Of a DNA stretch of 64,000 bases, positions 44,728 through 54,250 are shown one piece after another (position 1 is the first letter of the stretch; every line of letters begins with the position of its first letter). The position numbers were made by a program, and so were the translations under genes. The notes under the pieces are model-generated. The model worked only from the letters and a program-made list of their open reading frames with translations. It was not told the origin of the DNA and did no database searches. Origin of the DNA: Limimaricola soesokkakensis (lineage in GTDB: Bacteria; Pseudomonadota; Alphaproteobacteria; Rhodobacterales; Rhodobacteraceae); the NCBI RefSeq assembly GCF_900172345.1, contig NZ_FWFY01000001.1, forward strand, positions 495,733 through 559,732, in the 5' to 3' direction.

Positions 44728-46692
44728 TCAGCCGCGGTTCATGCGGTTTTGGATCAGATCCTCGACCACTTGCGGCTCGGCCAGCGTCGAGGTGTCGCCA
44801 AGGCTGCCGTAGTCGTTCTCGGCGATCTTGCGCAGGATGCGGCGCATGATCTTGCCCGAGCGGGTCTTGGGCAGGCCCGGCGCCCACTGGATGCAGTCGG
44901 GCTTGGCGATCGGTCCGATCTCCTGACGTACCCAATCCTCGAGTTCCTTGCGCAGCGCGTCGCTGGCCTCGACCCCCTCCATCAGCGTGACATAGGCGTA
45001 TATGCCCTGACCCTTCACCTCGTGCGGATAACCGACGACGGCCGCCTCGGAGACCGCCTTGTGCGCGACCAGCGCGCTCTCGACCTCGGCCGTACCCATG
45101 CGGTGGCCGGAAACGTTGATCACGTCGTCGACCCGGCCGGTGATCCAGTAATAGCCATCGGCGTCGCGGCGGCAGCCATCGCCTGAGAAGTAGTAGCCCG
45201 GATACTGCGAGAAATAGGTCTGCTCGAACCGGTCGTGATCGCCCCAGATGGTACGCATTTGCCCTGGCCAGCTGTCGGCGATGGCGAGCACGCCCTCGGC
45301 CTCGGTCTCCTCGATCACGGCGCCCGATTGCGGGTCGAGCACCACCGGTTTGACGCCGAAGAAGGGCAGGGTGGCGGAGCCCGGCTTGGTCGCGATGGCG
45401 CCGGGCAGAGAGGTGATCATGTGGCCGCCGGTTTCGGTCTGCCACCACGTGTCGACGATCGGTACCTTACCCTTGCCGATGACCCGGTCGTACCATTCCC
45501 AGGCCTCGGGGTTGATTGGCTCGCCCACCGTGCCCAGCACCCTGAGCGAGGACAGATCGCAGCCCTCGGCCCACTGCTCCCCCTTGCCCATCAGGGCCCG
45601 GATCGCGGTGGGGGCGGTGTAGAACTGGTTCACTTTGTGCTTTTCGCAAACCTTCCAGAAGCGCGAGGCGTCGGGGTAGGTCGGCACGCCTTCGAACATT
45701 AACGTGGTCGCGCCGTTCGCGAGCGGCCCGTAGACGATGTAGCTGTGCCCGGTGACCCAGCCGACATCGGCGGTGCACCAGAATACCTCGCCGTCATGGT
45801 AGTCGAAGACGTAATGATGCGTCATCGCGGCATAGGCGAGATAGCCGCCGGTGGTGTGCACGACGCCCTTGGGCTGTCCGGTGGAGCCGGAGGTGTAGAG
45901 GATGAAGAGCGGATCTTCGGCCCCCATCGCTTCGGCCGGGCACTCCTCGGAGACGCCGTCCTCCATCTCGTGCAGCCAGTGGTCGCGGCCCTCGACCATC
46001 TCGACCGCACCGCCGGTGCGCTTGACCACCAGCATCTGCGTGCCTTCTGGGCATTTCTCGAAAGCCTTGTCGGCATTGGTCTTGAGCGGGGTGTTGCGGC
46101 CCCCGCGCGGGGCCTCGTCGGCAGTGATCACCACCTTGGCGTCGCAGCCCGTCACCCGCGCCGAGAGCGCGTCGGGCGAGAAACCCGCGAAGACCACGGA
46201 GTGGATCGCGCCGATCCGGGCGCAGGCCAGCATCGCGTAGGCCGCCTGTGGGATCATCGGCATGTAGATGACGACCCGGTCGCCTTTTTCTACGCCCATC
46301 TTCTTCAGCACGTTGGCGAATTTGCCGACATGCGCGTGCAACTGCTGATAAGTGATGTGCTGGGCTTCTGCCTGCGGGTCGTCGGGCTCCCAGATGATCG
46401 CGGTCTGGGCGCCGCGCGTGGCGAGGTGCCGGTCGATGCAGTTCTGCGCGACGTTGAGCGTGCCGTCCTCGAACCAGTTGATCGCGACCCGGCCCAGCGT
46501 GAAGTCGGTGTTCTTGACCTTGGAAAAGGGCTTGATCCAGTCGAGCCGCTTGCCCTGCTCGCCCCAGAACGCGTCGGGGTCGTTCACCGATTGGGCATAG
46601 AGCCGGTCATAGCCGGCGCGATCAATATGGGCGCGGGCGCGCACCTCCTCATTCGGCTCGTGAAGCTGCGGTGTCATGAGCTGATCCTTCAT
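44728..46692 (-). CDS. acs: Acetyl-CoA synthetase (acetate-CoA ligase)
   Basis: A 654-residue AMP-forming ligase that activates acetate (and probably propionate weakly). The P-loop is [11 protein letters not shown], followed by W-W-Q-T-E-T and the hinge/C-terminal domain. Lys614 in P-K-T-R-S-G-K is the conserved catalytic lysine that is acetylated to switch the enzyme off. The start at 46692 has GGGAGAGG ahead; ATG at 46677 is an alternative. Only 14 bases separate it from the upstream transporter ATPase gene, so it appears to be the last gene of that operon. Confidence 0.95.
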   Translation of the reverse strand: MKDQLMTPQLHEPNEEVRARAHIDRAGYDRLYAQSVNDPDAFWGEQGKRLDWIKPFSKVKNTDFTLGRVAINWFEDGTLNVAQNCIDRHLATRGAQTAIIWEPDDPQAEAQHITYQQLHAHVGKFANVLKKMGVEKGDRVVIYMPMIPQAAYAMLACARIGAIHSVVFAGFSPDALSARVTGCDAKVVITADEAPRGGRNTPLKTNADKAFEKCPEGTQMLVVKRTGGAVEMVEGRDHWLHEMEDGVSEECPAEAMGAEDPLFILYTSGSTGQPKGVVHTTGGYLAYAAMTHHYVFDYHDGEVFWCTADVGWVTGHSYIVYGPLANGATTLMFEGVPTYPDASRFWKVCEKHKVNQFYTAPTAIRALMGKGEQWAEGCDLSSLRVLGTVGEPINPEAWEWYDRVIGKGKVPIVDTWWQTETGGHMITSLPGAIATKPGSATLPFFGVKPVVLDPQSGAVIEETEAEGVLAIADSWPGQMRTIWGDHDRFEQTYFSQYPGYYFSGDGCRRDADGYYWITGRVDDVINVSGHRMGTAEVESALVAHKAVSEAAVVGYPHEVKGQGIYAYVTLMEGVEASDALRKELEDWVRQEIGPIAKPDCIQWAPGLPKTRSGKIMRRILRKIAENDYGSLGDTSTLAEPQVVEDLIQNRMNRG

Positions 46693-46706
46693 CCTCTCCC
46701 TCGTGC

Positions 46707-47462
<756 letters not shown>

Positions 47463-47475
47463 GTCGTTCTCCCGC

Positions 47476-47495
47476 AAAACTCTTCGAAGAGTTTT
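47476..47495. repeat. 20-base perfect palindrome with TTCGAA core
   Basis: AAAACTCTTCGAAGAGTTTT is a perfect palindrome in the 61-base gap between the LivG- and LivF-like genes. It is one base from a second palindrome of the same design (core TTCGAA). AT-rich and unlike the surroundings, the pair looks like a small dispersed repeat element. Confidence 0.9.
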
Positions 47496-47496
47496 T

Positions 47497-47520
47497 GCAA
47501 TTTCCTTCGAAGGAAATTGC
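47497..47520. repeat. 24-base perfect palindrome with TTCGAA core
   Basis: The 24 bases from GCAATTTCC through TTCGAA to GGAAATTGC read the same on both strands. It directly follows the first palindrome and ends 3 bases before the LivG-like stop codon on the minus strand. Confidence 0.9.
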
Positions 47521-47523
47521 GCC

Positions 47524-48282
47524 TCAGACCTGCGCTTCGCCCAGATAGGCTTCGCGCACCTTGGGGTGGCCCTTGATGTTCTCGGGCGTCTCCTCGACCA
47601 GCGGCGTGCCCTGCGCGAGCACGGTGATCCGCTCGGCAAGGGAGAACACCACGTGCATGTCGTGCTCGATGATGCACATGGTGATGTCGCGCTTGGCCTT
47701 GATCTCCTTGAGCAAGTCGATGGTGTTGTTGGTGTCGGCCCGCGCCATCCCCGCGGTCGGCTCGTCCAGCAACAGAAGCTTGGGCGCCTGCACGAGGCAC
47801 ATCGCCATTTCCAGCCGCCGCTTGTCGCCGCGCGACAGGCTCGAGGCGGTCATGTGCCGCTTGTCGAGCATGTCGACGTCCTCGAGCATCGCCTCGGCCT
47901 GTTCGCGGATGTCCGTCTCCTTGCGCACCGTCTCGTAGGCGTGCAGCCGGAACGCGCCGTCGCGCCGCGCGAAGCAGGGGATCATCACGTTCTCCAGAAC
48001 GCTGAGATCGCCGAAGATCTCGGGTGTCTGGAACACCCGGGAAATGCCCATCTGGTTGATCTCGTGCGGCTTGCGGCCGAGCACCGACTTGCCGTCGAAC
48101 ATCACGCTGCCCGAGTCCGGGATCAGCTTGCCGACGAGGCAGTTGAGCAGCGTCGACTTGCCGGCCCCGTTCGGGCCGATGATCGCGTGGACCGAGTTCT
48201 CCTTGACCGAGAGGTTGACGTCCCCCAGCGCCTGCAGTCCACCGAAGCGCTTGTTGACGCCCTTGACTTCGAGAATGCCCAT
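47524..48282 (-). CDS. Branched-chain-type ABC transporter ATP-binding protein LivG-like
   Basis: A 252-residue ABC ATPase of the LivG class. Walker A is G-P-N-G-A-G-K-S-T and Walker B is L-L-L-L-D-E-P-T-A-G. The signature position reads L-S-R-G-D-K-R-R, a departure from LSGGQ that is seen in urea/amide-type members of the family. AAGGAGG sits 7-8 bases before the ATG at 48282. It lies 10 bases after livM. Confidence 0.9.
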   Translation of the reverse strand: MGILEVKGVNKRFGGLQALGDVNLSVKENSVHAIIGPNGAGKSTLLNCLVGKLIPDSGSVMFDGKSVLGRKPHEINQMGISRVFQTPEIFGDLSVLENVMIPCFARRDGAFRLHAYETVRKETDIREQAEAMLEDVDMLDKRHMTASSLSRGDKRRLEMAMCLVQAPKLLLLDEPTAGMARADTNNTIDLLKEIKAKRDITMCIIEHDMHVVFSLAERITVLAQGTPLVEETPENIKGHPKVREAYLGEAQV

Positions 48283-48292
48283 ATCGGCCTCC

Positions 48293-49501
48293 TTATTCCG
48301 CGGCGGCGCGCTGACGCGCGGCGTCGGATTCCACATGGCCGGCGTTGCGGTCGCGGCGGCGGAACAGCCGCCCGGTGCGTTGCGCCCCCTCGACCAGCCC
48401 GCCCGGCAGGAAGATCACCACCAGCATGAACATGATGCCCAGCGTCAGGTGCCAGCCCTTGCCGATGAAGGGATGGATGAGCGTCACCATGACGTTCTCC
48501 AGCCCGTCGGGCATGAAGGCGAACCACTGGTGCAGGATGCCGTCGTTGATCTTCGAGAAGATGTTCTCAAAATACTTGATGAAGCCCGCGCCCAGCACCG
48601 GGCCGATCAACGTCCCGGCGCCGCCGAGGATGGTCATCAGCACCACCTCTCCGCTCGCCGTCCACTGCATCCGGTCGGCGCCGGCGAGCGGGTCCATCGC
48701 CGCCAGAAGCCCACCGGCGAGACCGGCATACATGCCGGAGATCACGAAGGCCGCCAGCGTGTAGGGGCGGGTGTTGAGGCCGGTGTAGTTCATCCGCTGC
48801 TGGTTCGATTTCACCGCGCGCAGCATCATCCCGAAGGGCGAGCGGAAGATCCGGACCGAGAGGTAGAAGGCCAGAAGCATCAGCGCTGCGCAGACATAGT
48901 AGCCGACGGAGAAATCCCAGCTCCAAGGCCCGACGAAGAGCGTCGTGCTGTCGCGCATCTCGGCGCCGAACAGTGAGGTCACGGGCAGGCCACCGTTCGA
49001 GGGGCCGTCGAGGATGCGCGGATCGTTCAGGCTGATCTGCAGCCCTGTCTCGCCATTGGTCACCGGCGTCAGCACCGAGTAGGCGAGGTTGTAGCTCATC
49101 TGCGCGAAGGCCAGCGTCAGGATCGAGAAGTAGATGCCCGAGCGGCGCAGGCTGACGAAGCCGATCACCAGTGCGAACAGGCCAGCCATGACGATCGACA
49201 GGAGGATCGCCGGGATCACGTTCATGCTCAGCAACTTGAACATCCACACCGCCGAGTAGGAGCCGATCCCGAGGAAGGCCGCGTGGCCGAAGGAGAGGTA
49301 GCCGGTGAGGCCGAACAGAATGTTGAAGCCGATCGCGAAGATCCCGAAGATGACGAAGCGCTGCATCAGGTCCGGATAGCCCGCGTTGAACTGCGCCAGC
49401 GCCGATCCGGCGGGGAACGGGTTCAGGATGATCGGCGCGAACAGGGTGATGAAGGCCACCGCCAGCATCAGGTAGGTGTCTTTGCGCTCCAATCCGAGCA
49501 T
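48293..49501 (-). CDS. Branched-chain-type ABC transporter permease LivM-like
   Basis: A 402-residue polytopic permease of the LivM family with eight to ten hydrophobic spans. The [13 protein letters not shown] motif (about residues 67-79) and the G-G-A-G-T-L-I-G-P motif are characteristic. The cytoplasmic C-terminus is Arg-rich. It forms the channel with the LivH-like permease, 3 bases away. Confidence 0.92.
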   Translation of the reverse strand: MLGLERKDTYLMLAVAFITLFAPIILNPFPAGSALAQFNAGYPDLMQRFVIFGIFAIGFNILFGLTGYLSFGHAAFLGIGSYSAVWMFKLLSMNVIPAILLSIVMAGLFALVIGFVSLRRSGIYFSILTLAFAQMSYNLAYSVLTPVTNGETGLQISLNDPRILDGPSNGGLPVTSLFGAEMRDSTTLFVGPWSWDFSVGYYVCAALMLLAFYLSVRIFRSPFGMMLRAVKSNQQRMNYTGLNTRPYTLAAFVISGMYAGLAGGLLAAMDPLAGADRMQWTASGEVVLMTILGGAGTLIGPVLGAGFIKYFENIFSKINDGILHQWFAFMPDGLENVMVTLIHPFIGKGWHLTLGIMFMLVVIFLPGGLVEGAQRTGRLFRRRDRNAGHVESDAARQRAAAE

Positions 49502-49504
49502 GGC

Positions 49505-50536
49505 TTAGTCCTCCATCACGCCACGGCGGCCCATCAGGCCGCGGGGGCGCGTCAGCAGAATGACGATGGCGACGAGGTAAATGATGATCTGGTCGATGCC
49601 GGGCAGCAGCGACTTGACCTCGTTCATCGAGGCAAAGCTCTGCAGGATACCGAGCAGGAACCCGGCCAGCACCGCGCCGGGCAGCGACCCCATGCCGCCG
49701 ACCACGACGACCACGAAGCTCAGCACCAGGAAATCCATGCCCATGTGGTAATTCGGGCTGAGGATCGGCGTGTACATCACCCCCGCAAGACCCGCGACCG
49801 CGGCCGCAAGGCCGAACATCAGCGTGAAGCGGCGGTCGATGTCGATGCCCAAGAGCCCCACCGTCTCGCGGTCGGCCATGCCGGCGCGCACCACCATGCC
49901 GAATGTGGTGAATTGCAGGAAGGCGAAGACGGCGGCGATGATGGTGCCGGCAAAGAAGAAATAGACCAGTCGCCAGTAGGGATAGATGATCGTGAACGGG
50001 TCGAAGCCGAGCCAAACGCCGATGTCGAGGCTGCCGCGAAAGGTGCTGGGGGCCGGGGTCGGGATTGGATTGGCGCCGTAGAAATACTTGATGATTTCCT
50101 GCAGCACGATGGCGAGGCCGAAGGTGACGAGGATCTGGTCGGCATGCGGGCGCTTGTAGAAATGCTTGATCAGGCCGCGCTCCATCGCGAAACCGACGAG
50201 GATCATCACCGGGATGGCCAGCAGGATCGCCAGGGGCACAGCCCAATCGACGATGGTGGCGCCGATCTCGGGGCCGAACCAGTTTTCCACATAAGGGGTC
50301 TGCACCTTCAGCGGATTGCCGAGGAAATCGGTGCGTTCGGGGTCGATGGTGGTGACGCTGATCGTCAGGATCTTCTGCAGCGTCACGGCGCAGAAGGCGC
50401 CGATCATGAATAGCGCGCCGTGGGCGAAGTTCACCACGCCGAGCGTGCCGAAGATCAGCGTCAGGCCGAGCGCGATTAGCGCGTAGGCCGAGCCCTTGTC
50501 GAGCCCGTTCAGGATCTGGATGAGTATGGCGTCCAT
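49505..50536 (-). CDS. Branched-chain-type ABC transporter permease LivH-like
   Basis: A 343-residue permease of the LivH family, with the motif L-G-V-V-N-F-A-H-G-A near residue 32 and G-G-M-G-S-L-P-G-A near residue 290. An unusually long periplasmic or loop segment (about 55-90) interrupts the early spans. It follows the binding-protein gene by 115 bases containing a strong hairpin. Confidence 0.92.
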   Translation of the reverse strand: MDAILIQILNGLDKGSAYALIALGLTLIFGTLGVVNFAHGALFMIGAFCAVTLQKILTISVTTIDPERTDFLGNPLKVQTPYVENWFGPEIGATIVDWAVPLAILLAIPVMILVGFAMERGLIKHFYKRPHADQILVTFGLAIVLQEIIKYFYGANPIPTPAPSTFRGSLDIGVWLGFDPFTIIYPYWRLVYFFFAGTIIAAVFAFLQFTTFGMVVRAGMADRETVGLLGIDIDRRFTLMFGLAAAVAGLAGVMYTPILSPNYHMGMDFLVLSFVVVVVGGMGSLPGAVLAGFLLGILQSFASMNEVKSLLPGIDQIIIYLVAIVILLTRPRGLMGRRGVMED

Positions 50537-50609
50537 GGTCCCCGTCCATATGTGAGGATGGTCAAGCCGCCCCCAGTCGCGCGCCGGTCAGGGGCACGCG
50601 TCGGGAGGG

Positions 50610-50634
50610 ACCGGCCGCGCGCCGCGCGGCCGGT
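50610..50634 (-). repeat. Strong hairpin between the binding-protein and LivH-like genes
   Basis: Perfect 10-base arms ACCGGCCGCG (50610-50619) and CGCGGCCGGT (50625-50634), 5-base loop, 17 bases past the binding-protein stop on the minus strand. As in frcB-frcC, its position suggests it sets a higher level for the binding protein. Confidence 0.7.
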
Positions 50635-50651
50635 GGTGTCGAAGGGGGGCC

Positions 50652-51995
50652 TCAGGCCCCCGGGTTGCACTCGCCCAGCGCACCGCCCGCGAACATCGGG
50701 TGGTCGTGCGGGTAGGTGACCTGCTCGGTCGGCGTGACCTCGACGATTTCCACGAGGTGGAACTCGTCCTGCGGGCTCTCGGCGCCCTTCACCACGACCA
50801 CGTCCTTGAAGCACTGGTGGTCGTCGGCGCGGTACAGCGTCGGACCGTTGCCGAGCCCGTCGAACTCGTAGCCCTCCAGCGCCTCGACCACCGCGCAGGG
50901 GTTGAAGTCGCCGGCTCGCGCCACGGCATCGGCATAGAGCAGCGTCTGCACGTAGCAGGTATGGGCGGCCTGGCTCGGCGGGAAGCCGTATTTCTCGCCG
51001 AAGCTCTTCACGAAGGCCTGTGTGCCGGCATCCTCCAGTTTCCAGTCCCAGTTCTGCGAGCCGGGGATGCCCTTGATCGCCTGGCCGGCGCCGCGTGCCA
51101 TCAGTTCGGAGTAGAGCGGCACCACGATCTGGAAATCCTTGCCGTTCGCCTGGCGGTCGCGCAGGCCGAACTGCACGGCTTGGGTCAGCGAGTTCACCAT
51201 GTCGCCGCCGTAGTGATTGAGCACTAGCACGTCCGCGCCCGAGTTCAGCACCGGCGCGATGTAGGAGGAGAAATCGCCGGCGCCGAGCGGCGTGCGCACC
51301 TTCTCGGTGGTCTGCCAGCCCATTGCCTCGGTCGCCGCAGCGATCGATTCCTCCTGGGTCCAGCCCCAGGTGTAGTCGGCGGTCAGGTGGTAAGCCTTGC
51401 GGTCGGTGCCGTAGAGACCCTGCAGCACCGGGGCCAGCGCCTGCGCTGACATGTAGGCGTTGAAGAAGTGCCGGAAGCCGTTGGCCTTGCGATCCTTGCC
51501 CGTGGTGTCGTTGGAGTGGGTGAGACCGGCCATGAAGATGACGCCGGCTTCCTGGCACAGGCCCTGCACCGCGATCGCCGTGCCCGAGGAGGAGCCGCCG
51601 GTGATCATCACCGCGCCGTCCTTCTGGATCATCGACTGCGCCGTGGCGCGGGCGACGTCGGACTTGGTCTGGTCGTCGCCGGTGACGTATTCGACCTTCT
51701 TGCCGAGGATACCGGTGCCGTCGAGCGCCTGGCTCGAGAAGGTCTGCAGCATGCCGCCATCGCCGCCGCCATTGAGGTGCTCGACCGCGAGTTCGAGAGC
51801 GCGCAACTCGTCGGCGCCCTCGTCGGCATAGGCTCCGGTCAGCGGAACGTTGAAGCCGAGAGTGACGCTCGACCCGGTCGGTTCGTTGGTGAAAGCCGAT
51901 GCGCGCGAGGTGAAGATCGTCGGCAAGGCCAGACCGGCGCCGCCCACCGCGCCGGTCTTCAGCAGCCCGCGCCGCGAGAAGTTCTGTCGTCTCAT
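50652..51995 (-). CDS. Tat-exported ABC substrate-binding protein (Liv/amide type)
   Basis: A 447-residue type I periplasmic binding protein. The N-terminus has a twin-arginine signal (S-R-R-G-L-L-K, about residues 7-13) followed by a hydrophobic stretch, so it is exported folded by the Tat system. The mature domain shows G-F-N-V-P-L-T-G-A-Y and S-S-G-T-A motifs of the branched-chain amino acid/urea/amide group. GGAGGAG precedes the ATG at 51995. It is the first gene of the transporter-acs operon; ligand unknown. Confidence 0.88.
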   Translation of the reverse strand: MRRQNFSRRGLLKTGAVGGAGLALPTIFTSRASAFTNEPTGSSVTLGFNVPLTGAYADEGADELRALELAVEHLNGGGDGGMLQTFSSQALDGTGILGKKVEYVTGDDQTKSDVARATAQSMIQKDGAVMITGGSSSGTAIAVQGLCQEAGVIFMAGLTHSNDTTGKDRKANGFRHFFNAYMSAQALAPVLQGLYGTDRKAYHLTADYTWGWTQEESIAAATEAMGWQTTEKVRTPLGAGDFSSYIAPVLNSGADVLVLNHYGGDMVNSLTQAVQFGLRDRQANGKDFQIVVPLYSELMARGAGQAIKGIPGSQNWDWKLEDAGTQAFVKSFGEKYGFPPSQAAHTCYVQTLLYADAVARAGDFNPCAVVEALEGYEFDGLGNGPTLYRADDHQCFKDVVVVKGAESPQDEFHLVEIVEVTPTEQVTYPHDHPMFAGGALGECNPGA

Positions 51996-52133
51996 GTAGT
52001 CTCCTCCCTGAAGTTCCGGTCGACGCGGCCGGGACCTCCTCCGCCCCCGCGCGCCGCCACACCTATCAGTGCAGCCCGAGTATCGGGGCGAAACTGAAAA
52101 CGAGGCAACAAATCCTTGGAGACAGGGAGTTTT

Positions 52134-52162
52134 TCTGTAAATTGATCGACATGAAAGTGCAA
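52134..52162 (-). promoter_or_regulatory. Sigma-70-like promoter of the transporter-acs operon
   Basis: On the minus strand TTGCAC (52162 to 52157) and TACAGA (52139 to 52134) are separated by 17 bases, a good housekeeping promoter. Transcription would start near 52127, leaving a leader of about 130 bases. It overlaps a pair of 9-base direct repeats that may be the regulator site. Confidence 0.5.
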
Positions 52163-52175
52163 AAAGCTGTAAATT
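52135..52175. promoter_or_regulatory. Direct repeats CTGTAAATT, candidate ScfR-type operator
   Basis: CTGTAAATT occurs at 52135-52143 and 52167-52175, 32 bases apart (about three helical turns), in the divergent gap between the binding-protein and ScfR-like genes. Both copies are AT-rich and one overlaps the promoter -10 box. They do not match the TTTGCAAA motif reported for a related regulator (PccR), although GTGCAAAA lies between them. Confidence 0.45.
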
Positions 52176-52223
52176 CATTTTCTCGCGAACGCAGCAAGCC
52201 CTTGATCGGGCTAGGCCTTTGTT

Positions 52224-53549
52224 ATGGCTGAACCATCCTCGCGCCGCATGCTGGCAGGCGGTCGGATCCGGGCCCGGCGGCTCGATGCCGGGATGGCGCA
52301 GGCCGAACTCGCGCGGCAGGTCGGGATTTCGCCTTCATACCTCAATCTTATCGAGCATGATCGGCGGCGGATCGGGGGGCGGCTTCTCAATGCCTTGGCC
52401 CGGGCGCTCGATCTCGAACCCGCGCAGATCGCTGAAGGCGCGGGGGGCGCGCGTGTCGAGCGGCTTAGCGCGGCAGCCTTGGCGCGCGGGCGTCCGACGT
52501 CGGACGCCGAGGCTTTCGCGAGCCGCTTTCCGGACTGGGCGGCCCTGGTCGAGACGCAAGCCGAGATGATCGAAACGCTCAAGGCGCAGGTCGCGGGGCT
52601 GAGCGACCGGCTGGCGCATGATCCTGAGCTTTCGGCCTCGCTGCATCAGGTCATCACTGCCGCCACGGCGATCCGCTCGACCGCCTCGATCCTCGCGGGG
52701 AACGAGGCTCTCGACCGCGACTGGCAGGCGCGGTTCCACCGCAACATCCATGCCGAGAGCCTGCGACTGGCCGAAAGCAGCCGCAGATTGGCCGGCTATC
52801 TGGAGGCGCCGGGTGAGGGTGACGGGGCAGGCGCCGCGGCGCTCTCGCCGCTCGACCAGGTCGAAGCGGCGCTCGACCGGCTCGGGCATCACGTCCCGGC
52901 GCTCGAGGGCCCTGACCCCGCGATGAGCCCGGAAGAGGTGGCGAAGGGCGTGTCCGGACTGGACGAGGCGGCGCAGGATATCCTCACCGTCTGGCTGAGG
53001 ACCTACCGCGCCGATGCGGCCGCGCTGCCGGTCGAGACCGTGGCGCGGGGCTGGCGCGAAACGCCGGAGCCGCTGGCGCTCGCGTCGCGTCTGGGCTGCG
53101 CCTTGCCGCGACTGTTGCGCCGCCTCGCCGCGCTGCCGCCGGGGGCCGGGCCGGCACGCGCCGGGCTCGTCACCAGCGACGCTGGCGGCGCGCTGGGGCC
53201 GCGCCGTGCTCTCGACGGGCTGACCTTGCAGCGCGGCGCCGTAGCCTGCCCGCTCTGGCCAATATATGAGGCGCTGTCGCAGCCTGGCCGGCCCTTGCGC
53301 GCGCTGGCGATGATGCCCGGTGAGACGGCCTCGGCCGCCCTGTGCTATGCGGTCTCGACGATTGAGGCTGGCCCTGATTGGACGGCGCCGCCTCGTATGG
53401 TGGCGGTTATGCTGATGCTGCCCTCGGACATCGCTCCTGCGGAGACCACGCGCCGCGCCGTCGGTCCCGGCTGTAGCCTGTGCCCGCGCGACAACTGTCC
53501 GGCGCGTCGCGAGCCGTCGCTTCTGCCGACACCGTCGCGCATGCTTTGA
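52224..53549 (+). CDS. ScfR/RamB-like short-chain fatty acyl regulator
   Basis: A 441-residue transcription factor. An N-terminal XRE-type helix-turn-helix (about 12-70; Q-A-E-L-A-R-Q-V-G-I-S-P-S-Y-L) precedes a long helical region and a C-terminal domain ending in a Cys-rich motif C-S-L-C-P-R-D-N-C-P, which is typical of short-chain acyl-CoA regulators (RamB, PccR, MccR). It is divergent from the transporter-acs operon, whose expression it probably controls in response to an acyl-CoA. Confidence 0.82.
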   Translation: MAEPSSRRMLAGGRIRARRLDAGMAQAELARQVGISPSYLNLIEHDRRRIGGRLLNALARALDLEPAQIAEGAGGARVERLSAAALARGRPTSDAEAFASRFPDWAALVETQAEMIETLKAQVAGLSDRLAHDPELSASLHQVITAATAIRSTASILAGNEALDRDWQARFHRNIHAESLRLAESSRRLAGYLEAPGEGDGAGAAALSPLDQVEAALDRLGHHVPALEGPDPAMSPEEVAKGVSGLDEAAQDILTVWLRTYRADAAALPVETVARGWRETPEPLALASRLGCALPRLLRRLAALPPGAGPARAGLVTSDAGGALGPRRALDGLTLQRGAVACPLWPIYEALSQPGRPLRALAMMPGETASAALCYAVSTIEAGPDWTAPPRMVAVMLMLPSDIAPAETTRRAVGPGCSLCPRDNCPARREPSLLPTPSRML

Positions 53550-53627
53550 CACCGCCCCGCCGGGTGACGATAGTATCCTCGCGGCCGCGCACCGGGGGAG
53601 AGGCGTGGCCCGGGGGAGGGGTCGTTC

Positions 53628-53996
53628 ATGGCCAGACGTGTCCTGCTGATCGAGGACGAACCGAACATCATCGAGGCCGTGAGCTTCATCCTGTCGCGCG
53701 ACGGCTGGACCGTGCACACCCATTCCGACGGCGCCAGCGCCGCGGAGCGGGTCCGCGCGCATCCTCCCGATCTCGTGATCCTCGACGCGATGCTGCCGGG
53801 ACGTTCGGGCTATGACATCCTGCAGGAGCTGCGCGATGCCGAGGAAACGCGCGGCATTCCGGTGATGATGCTCACCGCGCGCGGTCAGGCCCGCGACCGC
53901 GAACTGGCGCTCAGCCTCGGCGCTACGCATTTCATGACCAAGCCCTTCTCGAACGCCGAGGTTCTCGACCGGGTCCGCGCCCTTGCCGGGGGGTGA
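53628..53996 (+). CDS. Single-domain response regulator receiver
   Basis: A 122-residue receiver with no output domain. Phospho-acceptor Asp53 (V-I-L-D-A-M-L-P-G), the acidic pair E-D-E near 9-11, Thr in M-L-T-A-R, and Lys in M-T-K-P-F are all present. A GGGGGAGGGG-type site precedes the ATG. It overlaps the next gene by 14 bases and is two genes upstream of a CrbS-like kinase, so it is the likely phosphorylation partner; CrbR-type regulators elsewhere carry a LuxR DNA-binding domain that is absent here. Confidence 0.9.
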   Translation: MARRVLLIEDEPNIIEAVSFILSRDGWTVHTHSDGASAAERVRAHPPDLVILDAMLPGRSGYDILQELRDAEETRGIPVMMLTARGQARDRELALSLGATHFMTKPFSNAEVLDRVRALAGG

Positions 53997-54249
53997 GGAC
54001 ACGCGCCCCGGGCGGCGGCCGATCTTCCTCGCCCGCGCCTCCTATCGCCGTCGCAGGCTGCGCGACGCGGCGCTGCTGGCGCCGCTCGCGGCGGGCTTTC
54101 TCTGGGCCCTGCCGCTCCTGTGGCCCCGCGGCGATACGCCGGCCTCGCGGGTGCTGGTCTATCTCTTCGTGACATGGGCGCTGAGCGTGCTGGTCGCGGT
54201 GCTGCTGGCGCGCGCGCTGCGCCGTGCCGCCCGCGCCGAGGAGAGCTGA
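53983..54249 (+). CDS. Small two-span membrane protein coupled to the CrbS-like kinase
   Basis: An 88-residue protein with a basic N-terminus, two hydrophobic spans (about 30-48 and 57-76) and a charged tail. The only start upstream of the spans is TTG at 53983, inside the receiver gene; no ATG or GTG is in frame. It ends one base before the symporter-kinase start. Small membrane proteins in this position (YjcH with ActP, CbrX with CbrA) accompany solute-symporter family proteins, so an accessory role is plausible. Confidence 0.7.
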   Translation: MPGGEDTRPGRRPIFLARASYRRRRLRDAALLAPLAAGFLWALPLLWPRGDTPASRVLVYLFVTWALSVLVAVLLARALRRAARAEES

Positions 54250-54250
54250 G

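Noticed and set aside
48567..50549. A 660-codon minus-strand frame overlapping both permease genes
   Set aside because: Same strand but another frame; Arg/His/Pro-rich without membrane spans, whereas the LivH and LivM frames give proper permeases.
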